Assembly (NCBI GenBank): GCA_900208305.1
Contig: OAPG01000012.1
Span: 558,001 to 622,000, forward strand
Source: Melanopsichium pennsylvanicum
Taxonomy: Eukaryota > Basidiomycota > Ustilaginomycetes > Ustilaginales
DNA: 64,000 nt
Reading direction: 5' to 3'
Positions 52,124 to 61,429 of the stretch are shown piece by piece. Positions within the stretch are counted from its first letter, which is position 1; every line of letters starts with the position of its first letter. A program made the position numbers and the translations under genes. Under the pieces are notes generated by a model, which worked only from the letters and a program-made list of their open reading frames with translations, did no database searches and had not been told where the DNA came from.

Positions 52124-53034
52124 ATGTCATCTTCATCATCATCGACAGCAGCCATAGCTGGACCATCTCAAACCAGGCTCGAGACCAACTCTCGTGGCAT
52201 TCCGCATGCGCCATTCATCGTAAGTCCGTCCCTTTTTCAGCGTTTGAATCAATCATTCATCTTCCGAGTTATCACACTGAAGAGTCTGACCGCGTTCATT
52301 TTATCCCTTGTCTGTCCCCTTCCAAATGCGTAAGTCAAATGTGCAAGAATACCTCGGTGGACCCGACGAAGACGTGGAACCCACTCTGAAAAAATTCCAA
52401 GAAACTATGTCCAAATACAAGTTCATGGAGCTCAACACCGCCCAACGACGTCGAGGACTCGAAGACAAGATCCCTGACATTCGCAAAACGCTTCAAATGG
52501 TCCACTTCCTCAAATCAAAAAAGGACGATCCACAAGCAGATTCGATACAGACCACTTTTGAACTCAATGATACCCTCTTTGCAAAGGCAAGGTTGGATCC
52601 TGTACATACCGTCCATCTTTGGCTCGGCGTAAGTTTTTCCCTTCCTCTGATTGGCTCCCATCCTTTTTCCTTGTTCGAACGATGTGCTTATCCGTATGTG
52701 TATGTCCTTTTTTGGTTTCTTGTACTTCTTCGTTCGGGTGTGGTGGCTGTGATCAAACCGGGAACAGGCAAATGTGATGCTCGAATATCCACTGGACGAA
52801 GCGATTTCTCTACTCACCAGCAAACTCGCCGGTGCCGAAAAATCGCTCGCGAGCTCCAAAGAAGATCTTGATTTCCTACGAGAGCAGATCACCATCATGG
52901 AAGTCAACACGGCCCGCGTTCACAATTGGGACGTCAAACGTCGTAGGGAACGTAGGGAACAGCTCGAACGTCAAGGTCTTACAGACCAAGATCATGACGA
53001 GGAGATTTTGTCAAAACAAACACAGGCGCCGTGA
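52124..53034 (+). CDS. PAC10: prefoldin subunit 3 (VBP1/Pac10), three exons, 218 aa if it stops at 53034
   Basis: An alpha-type subunit of the hexameric prefoldin chaperone that hands actin and tubulin to CCT. Exons: 52124-52219, 52335-52628, 52768-53034; introns begin GTAAGT and end GTAAG and GGAACAG, all phase 0. Motifs: GIPHAPFI, NVQEYLGGPDEDVEPTLKKFQE, MSKYKFMELNTAQRRRGLEDKIPDI, the beta hairpins (TTFELNDTLFAKA, VHLWLGANVMLEYPLDEA) and C-terminal coil AEKSLASSKEDLDFLREQI then ARVHNWDVKRRRE. The stop TGA at 53032-53034 is embedded in a perfect donor GTGAGT (53031), so a longer spliced form is possible (see findings). Confidence 0.92.
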
Positions 53035-53097
53035 GTCTTTTCCCTCCTTCTTGCCCCCTGTGAAACATTTGTAACATTATCCCATGAGCTCAGCAAT

Positions 53098-53174
53098 AGT
53101 AGTAGTAGTAGTAGAAGAAGAAGAAGAAGAAGAAGAAGAAGAAGAAGAAGAAGAAGAAGAAGAAGAAGAAGAAA
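53098..53174 (+). repeat. AGT/GAA trinucleotide microsatellite
   Basis: A short AGT run followed by about 20 GAA units and a GAAAGATAGA end. It lies in the spacer, or in the putative fourth intron, between prefoldin and the phosphatase. Confidence 0.95.
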
Positions 53175-53305
53175 GATAGAGAGAAAGAGTTCATATGGAT
53201 GAGGAGGGGAGTAGAGCGTGTGACTGAAACAAGAATCTGTTTTTTCTCTCTGCTGTTGTGGTCTATAGGGGGTTAGGTAGTAGGTGGCTCAGTGATGATG
53301 GGGAT

Positions 53306-54349
53306 ATGGACGAAAAAAAGTCTTCGCGCAAAGATGTGGACAAGGAGGAAACGGAAGAGGAAAGTAGGAACAAATTGTTACTTTCGAATGGCAAGACAAG
53401 GGAGGTGGAGGCAAAAGGCGATCTCGTAGGTGTCGAACCGTTAACAACATCGTGGGCTCAACGAACGGCCAAAGGGGTATCAGCAGAAGAGATTGTTGTG
53501 AACAGAGCGAAGAATGACGACAGTTGGAGTTCGACAACCCGATCAATTGTCGCTTCAGCAGCCGGTTCAGCGACACCGAATGCCAGAGAACATGGTCAAA
53601 CTGGAGCGGTCACCTTGTCAGCCAATTCTGGAGGTGACGGAAAAAGGGAAGCAGCAGCAGCAGCAACTGTGTCGAGTGGAATTGCTACCCCTACCACGAC
53701 CACTACCACTACCAGCAGCACGAACATGTCCAATAACGATCCTCCTGCAAACAACCATCCCCAACACCACACTCAACTTCGACCACCCCCATCTTCGGAA
53801 CTACCTTCCTCCCTCTCCATCGCCATCAACAATACCAATACCAACACGAACATGACCACCTCTGACTTGATCTCATCTACCACACTCATTGTACCACCTT
53901 TGAACTTTTCCATGGTGTCTCGCGGAATTTATCGGTCTGGTCATCCCAACGAACGTAATTTCGAATTCTTACGACGTCTTCATCTCAAATCCGTTCTCTA
54001 CCTCGGTACCGAAGAATACCGTTCCAATATGACCACTTGGACACGTTCTCAAAACATTCAAACTTTTCATCTTGGTTTGGCTATCAATAAGGAACCCACT
54101 GCTGAAATGGATCAAGCTGATGTGGTGAAAGCGTTGCAGTTGATATTGAAGGAGGAGAATTGGCCGATTTTGATTCATTGCAATAAAGGAAAGTATAGAG
54201 TGGGTTGTATAGTGGGATTGATAAGGAGGTTACAGGGTTGGAGTCATACAAGTATCTTTGAAGAGTATAGTAGGTTTGCAGGAACAAAAATTAGTGATTT
54301 GGAGTTTATAGAGGTTTTCGATTTGGATAAGGTGAAACTACTTTATTAG
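53306..54349 (+). CDS. Siw14/OCA-type atypical dual-specificity phosphatase, 347 aa
   Basis: PFA-DSP phosphatases include yeast Siw14, which cleaves inositol pyrophosphates. The catalytic domain is the C-terminal 145 residues: LNFSMVSRGIYRSGHPNERNF, HLKSVLYLGTEEY, VVKALQLILKEENWPILIHC and the P-loop HCNKGKYRVG with Cys292 and Arg298; valine replaces the common threonine after Arg. Then RRLQGWSHTSIFEEYSRFAG. The first 200 residues are Ser/Thr/Asn/Pro-rich and disordered with long ACC/AAC-derived runs. I list the ATG at 53306 (MDEKKSS). The frame continues upstream to a strong acceptor TCTATAG ending at 53268, so this may instead be the last exon (53269-54349) of a prefoldin fusion. Confidence 0.85.
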   Translation: MDEKKSSRKDVDKEETEEESRNKLLLSNGKTREVEAKGDLVGVEPLTTSWAQRTAKGVSAEEIVVNRAKNDDSWSSTTRSIVASAAGSATPNAREHGQTGAVTLSANSGGDGKREAAAAATVSSGIATPTTTTTTTSSTNMSNNDPPANNHPQHHTQLRPPPSSELPSSLSIAINNTNTNTNMTTSDLISSTTLIVPPLNFSMVSRGIYRSGHPNERNFEFLRRLHLKSVLYLGTEEYRSNMTTWTRSQNIQTFHLGLAINKEPTAEMDQADVVKALQLILKEENWPILIHCNKGKYRVGCIVGLIRRLQGWSHTSIFEEYSRFAGTKISDLEFIEVFDLDKVKLLY

Positions 54350-54640
54350 TAGTTAACAACAACAATACAATAAATTTCACCGCAAAAATAAAAAAATAAA
54401 AAAATTGTAAAAATCTAACCCAATGTGTGTATCAACGATCAAGCCGTCCACCTTTTGACATGCATTTCACAGTACATACAGAGTTGAGATTTTTTGAGCA
54501 AATTGTAGTGCTGTGTGTGTGTTTTGACTGGGTCGATTGTTAATGATACTGTATTGGGCTGAAAAGTTTGGGAGAAAAGCTATTGCAAAAAAATTGAGTG
54601 TGGTATTGGTGAGAAGAGTTAAAACTTATAATATTGCGTG

Positions 54641-56833
54641 TTAGAACCACACGTTGATCCATTTGCTCTGTCTTGGTCCTTCTGAAATGGCAGCAGTAGC
54701 GGTAAATGATGAATAAGGTGGTGATGCTCTGCCACGTACTGCTTCGAGAATACGAACTCTCTGCCATTGCCATATTTCCACTTTACCATTTTTCGATCGT
54801 GGACATTGTACGTATTCAATCAAAACCGACTCTCCCTCTTCCTTTTCCTTCCCCTTCCCCTTGTTCTTAATTTCGACATTGTAACGCTTATTGACGTTTT
54901 TTCGGCTGCTGTTGCTGCTTGGTCCTTGGCGCACATCGCTGGTGGTGGGTATGGTGATGATATGGGAAATGATAGCAGGTTGAATGATGTTATGTACATA
55001 ATCGCCAAACGTCGCTGCTCTTGATGCTGATGATGTTGTTGCTGCTGTTGTGTTTATTGCTACTGCTGGTGTAAAATTGTTGGTAGCTGTGGTGGTGAAT
55101 AGATCAAATGGATCATCATTACGATACATTATACCCTCATGAGCATCATAAACCCTACCTCTGGTTCCAACCCCACCCTCATCGCCAATTACTCGACGAT
55201 TGATCGAAACACCATGTCGATTGGAAGAATGTCTACTGTGCCATACAGCGATATAATTCCCAGCTTTTTTTCCCTCAAACACTTCCCCCTCATTATCATC
55301 ATCATCATCATCATCATCAACACGCTCATCCCTGGGATCCATCAACATCTCACAACCAACAACCAACAAATTCTCCAACCTCGGCCAAGCCACCACCTTT
55401 CGCCCGTCCTTATTACCCCACGAAACAGCTAAAATAGCATCAGGAGAAACCCAACTGCAAAAACTCAAATCCAACGTTTTGAGTTTGATTAAACTTCGAC
55501 AAAGTTTTCTCAAAAACACCGCCGATCGTTGCTGGTTCACACTCACAGCAGCAGCAGCAGCAGCGATACAAGTCTCAGCGCTGTTGACCACAGCATTTGT
55601 GACGCGGGGTGAAAGATTGGTGGACGCAAGACAAAGGGTCTCGAGGTTGGGCAATTGGGTAAAGATGGAATGCATTGTTGTTGAGTCGAGAGCCGTCGAG
55701 GTTGTTGAGGTTTGAGGAAAAGCAGACGATTCATGATGATGATGGTTGTTAAATCCTGCCAAACTGAGCATACGGAGGCATACGCTACTGAAACGAGGAG
55801 TTGAAAGTAAACCAGTGAGGGTTCGTGGTGAAAAAGTGGAAAAGGAAAGGTCGAGAGTGGTATTTCCATCTCCTCCGTAGTTGTTATTGTTGTTACTGTA
55901 TGCGGTTGTGTAGGGATATGGATTCGAGTCCAGACTTGTTTCCCAATCTTCATCAAAATCATCAGCAGGTGAGGCGTGATCCTGATCTGAATTGTTTCGC
56001 TGGACCTTGTTGAGATCGATGAGAGCCTGAGCTGTAGAGTTGGTCAAAGGCCATTGTGTAGCGGCGAGTCGACCACATAGTGTCATCAAACGATGTTGCA
56101 TGTGTTTCGGCAAATATTCCAAAATTTGCTTGATCTGTTCTTTGTCCATATCGGCTTCTTCAACTCGAGCTTTCCCTTTTCCACCTTGTGCGGCGACGGG
56201 AGGGCAAGGACGGTTGATCGCATCGGCAACAACACATAAAGCCATATCTCTGAGAGACAGCCTGGCTCTCTGTCCTCTTTCTATCTCTCCTGCATCGTAG
56301 ATGTATCGCAGACCTGCACAGACTTTGCTGTGATGAGTTCTCTTTCGTCTTTGCTCAACCTTTAGGTATTGGTTAAGAGAGTCACCTCGACCAGGTGAAG
56401 CTTGGGATGCGGTTCGACCAGCGGACGAAATCACCAAACCATGCAATTGCTGTCGATCCAAATGAGATGCGACGCCTTCTCGGATACTCAGTCGGTCGAA
56501 ATCATCGCGCCAAGATTCGGGTGGGATGGGACCTGCCACCTGTCTGTTTAGCTGCCTTTGCCTCATACGTTGTTCCCTCTCCTTTGACGCCTGTTCTATT
56601 GACGAGAGAAACATCAATCCTGCCCTACTTGAGGACGAGGCGGATGCGAACAGATTTGGAGGATGACACTTTGCTGTTGCTGAATAGGATGTTTGGAAAG
56701 ACGTGTTTGATTCTGGATGGGATCGGATGAGCTTGGCCTGAAGGTTTCGACATCGTCGAAGATCTTGTTCGCGAGCACGGGCTAAACGCTCGTTGACGGA
56801 GAGTTGGGATGAATTTGGTTTGCCTATAACCAT
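54641..56833 (-). CDS. leucine-rich-repeat protein, basidiomycete-type, 730 aa
   Basis: No named family is recognised. One open frame from ATG 56833 (MVIGKPN). The N-terminal 270 residues are charged and helical (VNERLARAREQDLRRCRNL, ASKEREQRMRQRQLNRQ, LRYIYDAGEIERGQRARL). The middle has a helical YLPKHMQHRLMTLCGRLA like an F-box/LRR entry, then degenerate leucine-rich repeats (TTLDLSFSTFSPRTLTGLL, NLETLCLASTNLSPRVTNAV, LKTLDLSFCSWVSPDAILAV, LENLLVVGCEML). An Asp run and a His/Asn/Thr-rich C-terminus follow, ending GPRQSKWINVWF. LRRs suggest protein binding, possibly as an F-box-like adaptor; no clear F-box seen. Upstream in-frame codons to 57001 lack ATG. Confidence 0.8.
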   Translation of the reverse strand: MVIGKPNSSQLSVNERLARAREQDLRRCRNLQAKLIRSHPESNTSFQTSYSATAKCHPPNLFASASSSSRAGLMFLSSIEQASKEREQRMRQRQLNRQVAGPIPPESWRDDFDRLSIREGVASHLDRQQLHGLVISSAGRTASQASPGRGDSLNQYLKVEQRRKRTHHSKVCAGLRYIYDAGEIERGQRARLSLRDMALCVVADAINRPCPPVAAQGGKGKARVEEADMDKEQIKQILEYLPKHMQHRLMTLCGRLAATQWPLTNSTAQALIDLNKVQRNNSDQDHASPADDFDEDWETSLDSNPYPYTTAYSNNNNNYGGDGNTTLDLSFSTFSPRTLTGLLSTPRFSSVCLRMLSLAGFNNHHHHESSAFPQTSTTSTALDSTTMHSIFTQLPNLETLCLASTNLSPRVTNAVVNSAETCIAAAAAAVSVNQQRSAVFLRKLCRSLIKLKTLDLSFCSWVSPDAILAVSWGNKDGRKVVAWPRLENLLVVGCEMLMDPRDERVDDDDDDDDNEGEVFEGKKAGNYIAVWHSRHSSNRHGVSINRRVIGDEGGVGTRGRVYDAHEGIMYRNDDPFDLFTTTATNNFTPAVAINTTAATTSSASRAATFGDYVHNIIQPAIISHIITIPTTSDVRQGPSSNSSRKNVNKRYNVEIKNKGKGKEKEEGESVLIEYVQCPRSKNGKVEIWQWQRVRILEAVRGRASPPYSSFTATAAISEGPRQSKWINVWF

Positions 56834-57308
56834 GGTTTGGAAAGAGCTATGTTTGCGGTGGAGCTTGCTGCTCAGTAGCAATGGGCGTATCGTCAAGCGA
56901 CTCAACTTGGTGGATGATGGCTTCCAAAAAACCGCATAGCCCGAGCATCCAAAAATAAAAGCGGTGTGGAGGTGTCGCTTTCCAAAAAGAAAAGTAAACA
57001 ATATTAAAAATTAGATTCCTGTAAATTTATGTGTAAATTCATCCAGAAAAAGCGCCGCACAAAATCAGAGTCAACAACTGCACTATACTCACTCGAAACA
57101 ACACTTTACTCAATCACTCTTAGACGATCAGGGCAAAATTGGTACACGTTCATTACAGTACAGTAGATTCACATTGATATCTACAGCCGTTTTTTTCAGC
57201 AAAAAGGGTATCCAGAAAGACGTAGCAGCCATCGCCTAAATTTGTTTTTGTTTTTGTCTTTGTTTGTTTTTTTTCCTCGGCTTTCAAGAATGTATGAGGG
57301 AAAAACGA
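56834..57308. other. promoter of LRR gene, 3' region of annexin
   Basis: A/T-rich spacer with CTGTAAATTTATG near 57019, TTACAGTACAGTAGATT near 57153 and a TTTTTGTTTTTG run near 57245-57275. No gene. Confidence 0.55.
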
Positions 57309-58607
57309 TCAGGATCCGACCATAGCGCTGAGCATTCGCTTGTAATCACCGCTTGTCTCGCCTTCGACCCTGTTCTTCAAACCTCTCTTGTGGAAGAGCT
57401 GGGCATAAGCGGGTTTGATCTGACCCTCCCATCTTGCCCTGTTCCAGTGCATCCTACCCACGCGGTACACCAATCTCTCGTCTTTGGTGCCCATTCCCTT
57501 CATGCTGTCCTCGAGCAACGTCGCATCTCTTGTAACTCCCTGTCCATCGTGTTCTGCACCGTCGACAATGTACCTGAGGGCATCCTTCATGTGACCCGAG
57601 AACTCTGCATCGATCATCTTGGAGAGGCGTCTTCTGTGTCTGTGTTGGTAAGCCTGTGCGATGGCTGCTAGTTGAGGAGCGCTGCGGTTGATGAGGATGC
57701 CGCAGATGGCGATTTCGTCGGTACCTGCACCGCGAGCAGCGTTATGGAGCGCAGCAACATCGTTCTCGACCATGGCATGATCAACGGGCACATGATCTTC
57801 CTGACGCACACCCTGCATGGCCATGGTGAACATACGTTTGGTCTTGAGCGAGAGTTCGTCTTCGACCACTTTTTCCATGTTCTTGCCATAGGTGGCTTGG
57901 TAGGCCTGTTTCAGGATGTACATTTCTTGGTTCGTGCGGCAGAGGAGTACTTCGTTGAGAACGTCTTCGTGAGTACCTGCACCTTGACAGGCACGCTTGA
58001 TGAGCCAACAGTCATAAAGGACGGGTCCAAGCACCTTTGCGCGAAGTGCGGATTCGAACCATCCGGATGTCTCCTTTTCGAGCACGGTGAGGAGATCTTT
58101 GCCGACGGTGGCTTTGAAAGTGTGGCGAAGTGCATCAATCTGGTAGGCATCCAAAGGAGCGAGGGTGGCGATGAGAGCGCCTTCGTCGGTGCCAAAGCCT
58201 TTGGTGGCTTTTCGAATTCGTTCCACGTCTTGAGCTGGATTGTAGCCAGGAGGGGGTGGAGCGGGCATGTTGGGAGGGGGAGGTGGTACGGGTACGCCAA
58301 GGTAGAAAGCGCCTGTGGATGAAGCAGGTGGTGCTGGTGCTGCATAGCCGTGCTGAGGGGGAGGCGGGTGTGGGTGCGGGTTGTGCTGATGGTAATGATG
58401 TTGAGGGGGACCAGGAGGTGGTGCATAAGCGCCTCCATATGTTGTTTGTTGAGGAGGAGGTGCGTAGCCACCAGAATGAGGAGCGTGAGGAGCGGGAGGA
58501 CCAGGCGGTGGAGCGTAGCCACCGTAGCCACCGTAGCCACCTTGAGGCACGGGAGGTTGTGCACCGTAGCCCTGAGGGGGCGGGTAAGAATTCTGCTGCC
58601 AGGACAT
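57309..58607 (-). CDS. annexin with Pro/Gly/Tyr-rich N-terminus, 432 aa
   Basis: A calcium-dependent phospholipid-binding protein acting at membranes. Four annexin repeats of about 70 residues occupy residues 125-432: KATKGFGTDEGALI, RACQGAGTHEDVLNEVL, NAARGAGTDEIAICGIL and DSMKGMGTKDERLVYRV. The GxGT-[D/E] calcium loops are retained in form in all four. The N-terminal 125 residues are GGYGGYGGYAPPPGPP-like and resemble the tails of annexin VII/XI and fungal AnxC. Chosen start ATG 58607 (MSWQQNS); the frame extends upstream through TTG/GTG repeats that encode Asn/Thr runs but has no ATG. Single exon, divergent from PHO8. Confidence 0.94.
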   Translation of the reverse strand: MSWQQNSYPPPQGYGAQPPVPQGGYGGYGGYAPPPGPPAPHAPHSGGYAPPPQQTTYGGAYAPPPGPPQHHYHQHNPHPHPPPPQHGYAAPAPPASSTGAFYLGVPVPPPPPNMPAPPPPGYNPAQDVERIRKATKGFGTDEGALIATLAPLDAYQIDALRHTFKATVGKDLLTVLEKETSGWFESALRAKVLGPVLYDCWLIKRACQGAGTHEDVLNEVLLCRTNQEMYILKQAYQATYGKNMEKVVEDELSLKTKRMFTMAMQGVRQEDHVPVDHAMVENDVAALHNAARGAGTDEIAICGILINRSAPQLAAIAQAYQHRHRRRLSKMIDAEFSGHMKDALRYIVDGAEHDGQGVTRDATLLEDSMKGMGTKDERLVYRVGRMHWNRARWEGQIKPAYAQLFHKRGLKNRVEGETSGDYKRMLSAMVGS

Positions 58608-58632
58608 ATTTCTCTGCAGGTATCTGTTGTTG

Positions 58633-58664
<32 letters not shown>

Positions 58665-59440
58665 GGTGGTGGTGATTTTTATATTTATTGTTGTCGCGAC
58701 AAGTGGGTAGGATGATGTTTGACAGCTCTTATATAGTCTTGATGACAAGGCAGTGTCGGTCAACGGATCGAAAGGTCTGTAAGCTGAGCGGTGCGGTGCG
58801 AGAAAGTCACCCACGGGCCAGCCTTGTCAGGCAGCCTTTGCCAAGTGGGGCATAAGTGGAGAGTGAATTTGACGCGAACAGCTGCTGCTTGCTTAGTTGT
58901 GACGTGACTTGCACAGTGTTGGCGAGACAGACAAGTGGTTAAAGTGCCCGTATTTGATAGAATTTCCTATAATGCACAGCCCGGTGAATTGTGACCCAAG
59001 AACAAGGCGGTGTTAAGACAGTTCAAGAGCAGCAGTCGCGCTCCTATATGGCGTCGCGTCATCCGAAGCGACAAAACAAGATGAAAAGGCTGTGCATGCA
59101 TGGTCGATTCATAACGTCACCCACCTTACACACCAAGTCGCGTAAAGTGCATTCTAAAAAGTTGTCGTCGATCTCACACTCACGTTGTAATTCGCAAACT
59201 CCGCATCCGTGCACACATGCACCACTCGAGTGAAACTTGTGCGAGTCAAACCCTTCAACTGAACTCCAATCACTCTCTTTCTCTCTCTCTTTCTCTCTCT
59301 GTGCTACTAAATAAGACCACATCATCATTCACCTTTCAGCCCATCTCTTCTTCTCTCCCTCTCTTTCCCTTTCTCTACAGACGACAAACTCCTCTGAGTG
59401 TAGTATAGCGTAGTATAGATGCAACATAGACGTAGGCAGC
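58608..59440. promoter_or_regulatory. divergent promoter region, annexin / PHO8
   Basis: 833 bp between divergent starts. On the annexin side there is a TTG run followed by a GTG run (58626-58675). Near 59270-59310 there is a TTTCTCTC tract, and the PHO8 leader repeats GTAGTATAG just before the ATG. Confidence 0.55.
58626..58675 (+). repeat. TTG / GTG trinucleotide microsatellite in annexin leader
   Basis: About seven TTG units run directly into about eight GTG units, 20 bp upstream of the annexin start codon, so it is probably transcribed in the 5' leader as CAC/CAA repeats. Confidence 0.9.
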
Positions 59441-61429
59441 ATGCCTCTCGACCCAAAGCTACCTCAGCCTATCAGTGCTGGTCACTCTTACAACCATCAT
59501 CATCATCCAATCACTTCGTCCAAACCCTATACCAAACTTCAAGCATTCCGCAGCGTTCTTAAAGGCATCAACATTGGTCTCTTGATCTTGATCTTTTTTG
59601 TTCATCCTCGCCAAACCTACGAATATGCCTCAGACATTGCTTCTGGCGCTTGGCACTGGCCCTGGACTTCCCCACCCATCAAAACCAACATCATCCTCAT
59701 GATCAGCGATGGATATGGTCCCGCATCCGTCACCTTTACCCGTCACTTTGCTCAAGCTCTCAATAACGACACCGATTACCAAACTCATTTTCAGTTACCT
59801 CTAGATACCATCCTTGTTGGTACTCATCGCTCTCGATCTTCGTCGTCGCTCATCACCGATTCGGCTGCTGGCGCCACTGCATTTTCATGTGCAACCAAAT
59901 CGTACAATGGCGCTATCGGTGTCACTCCCAACGGAAAGCCTTGTGGAACCGTGTTTGAAGCAGCAAAACGTAAAGGGCTCTTGACTGGTGTTGTAGTCAC
60001 TTCTCGACTAACCGATGCTACCCCTGCTGCGTTCATCTCCCATGCCGCTTCGCGTGCTCAAGAACCGCTCATTGCCTCGCAGATGATCGGAGGAATCCAA
60101 AACCCACTAGGTGAAAGAACTTTGGACCTTGCGATTGGTGGAGGTGGATGTGCTTTCTTGCCCAATTCCAGCTTTGTTTCGTGCCGTCAGGATGACGAGG
60201 ACACGGTCCAATACGCTAGATCCTTAGGATGGGATGTTCGTCTTGCTTTCCCTTCCAACACTTCCTCGGACAACAACGATCTTGGTTTGTTTACACATCA
60301 GGACGGATTTGATAGTTTCAGTGACAATAATGCTCATCTTTCCGAACCAGAATTGCCATTCATGGCCCTCCTCTCGCCCGGTAATACGCCTTACGAGATC
60401 GACAGGAGAAACATTCCCGAACCTCTACGTCTCAAACCGCTCTCGCACTATGCTATGAAGGCTCTCGACATTCTCTCGCGCTCCAAACAGAACACTAAAG
60501 GCTTCATCATCATGATCGAAGGGTCCCAAATCGATCTTTGTGCGCACAACAATGACCCCGCTTGTCATGCAAGGGAAGCTTTGGCTTACCACGATACCAT
60601 CAACAAGGTGAAACAATGGGTTGATCAACACAACAACGTTAAGAACAAGAGGGAAACGACATTATTGATCTCCACCTCGGATCACGAAACGGGCGGAATG
60701 ACTTTGGGTCGACAGTTGAGTGGTGATTATCCAAACTATGCGTATTATCCAGAGAGGTTGTTGAATGCAAAGCATTCCACGCCTATTCTCACCGCGGTGT
60801 TGATCGATTTTGTAAGGATGGAAAAGCGCAAAGCCAAAAGTAGGGGGGTTGATGAGGTGGATGAGAAATTGGTTAAAGATTTTATTCAACATAGTATTCT
60901 GGGTGAGAGCGGGTTGGGTCTTGTAGGATTAGCACAAGGAGGCGAGCCCAAAGAGCAAGAGATCGAAGCAGTGTGGAAGGTTGTAAAGGATGAAATTCTC
61001 TCGTTCAAACCTACATTTTCCAATAATGATGATGTTGATGATGATGATGATTTAGAATTGGCAAGAGCGAGTCGATACATTAGACATACTCGTTCAACAA
61101 TGCCGTCATCCTCATCCTCATCTTGGTCTGGTTTGAAGAGTGGTCAAGGAAAGACGATGACGGTGCTTGATGATTCTACATTCTTAGGACCTGTACCTGG
61201 GGTGAATCTGGATGGGATTCGTAAAGTGATTTCCGATATTGCAGCTAAGAGAGCGGAAATTGGTTTTTCTACAAGTGGTCATACGGGTATTGATATTAAT
61301 GTTTATGCATATGGTAAAGGAATTCAAATGTTGATGGGAAATCAGGATAATACCAATATTGGTAAAGTTATTCAATCCATTTTGCGACTTGATTTGAAAA
61401 GCGTCACTAAGGATCTTAACACAAAATGA
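59441..61429 (+). CDS. PHO8: vacuolar-type alkaline phosphatase (PHO8), 662 aa
   Basis: A zinc/magnesium alkaline phosphatase, type II membrane protein delivered to the vacuole. A signal-anchor lies near 42-56 (GINIGLLILIFFVHP). Metal and active-site motifs: MISDGYGPAS near 86-95, nucleophile Ser141 in TDSAAGATAFS, TSRLTDATPAAFISHAASR, MIEGSQIDLCAHNND (Glu and Asp ligands), STSDHETGGMTLG and the last ligand His in TSGHTGIDINVYAYG. Longer than yeast Pho8 (566), mainly by an acidic Asp run (DDDDDLELARA) and a Ser run (MPSSSSSSWSG) around 530-565. ATG 59441. Single exon; codon use becomes more A/T-rich toward the 3' end. Confidence 0.95.
   Translation: MPLDPKLPQPISAGHSYNHHHHPITSSKPYTKLQAFRSVLKGINIGLLILIFFVHPRQTYEYASDIASGAWHWPWTSPPIKTNIILMISDGYGPASVTFTRHFAQALNNDTDYQTHFQLPLDTILVGTHRSRSSSSLITDSAAGATAFSCATKSYNGAIGVTPNGKPCGTVFEAAKRKGLLTGVVVTSRLTDATPAAFISHAASRAQEPLIASQMIGGIQNPLGERTLDLAIGGGGCAFLPNSSFVSCRQDDEDTVQYARSLGWDVRLAFPSNTSSDNNDLGLFTHQDGFDSFSDNNAHLSEPELPFMALLSPGNTPYEIDRRNIPEPLRLKPLSHYAMKALDILSRSKQNTKGFIIMIEGSQIDLCAHNNDPACHAREALAYHDTINKVKQWVDQHNNVKNKRETTLLISTSDHETGGMTLGRQLSGDYPNYAYYPERLLNAKHSTPILTAVLIDFVRMEKRKAKSRGVDEVDEKLVKDFIQHSILGESGLGLVGLAQGGEPKEQEIEAVWKVVKDEILSFKPTFSNNDDVDDDDDLELARASRYIRHTRSTMPSSSSSSWSGLKSGQGKTMTVLDDSTFLGPVPGVNLDGIRKVISDIAAKRAEIGFSTSGHTGIDINVYAYGKGIQMLMGNQDNTNIGKVIQSILRLDLKSVTKDLNTK

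Noticed and set aside
58045..58060. B-box-like GGTTCGAATCC on the minus strand
   Set aside because: It lies within the annexin coding sequence and has no acceptor or D arm at the right distance.
57309..58814. Annexin start at 58814 with Asn/Thr repeat N-terminus
   Set aside because: That codon is GTG and the added residues are translated microsatellite; the ATG at 58607 begins a typical annexin N-terminus.
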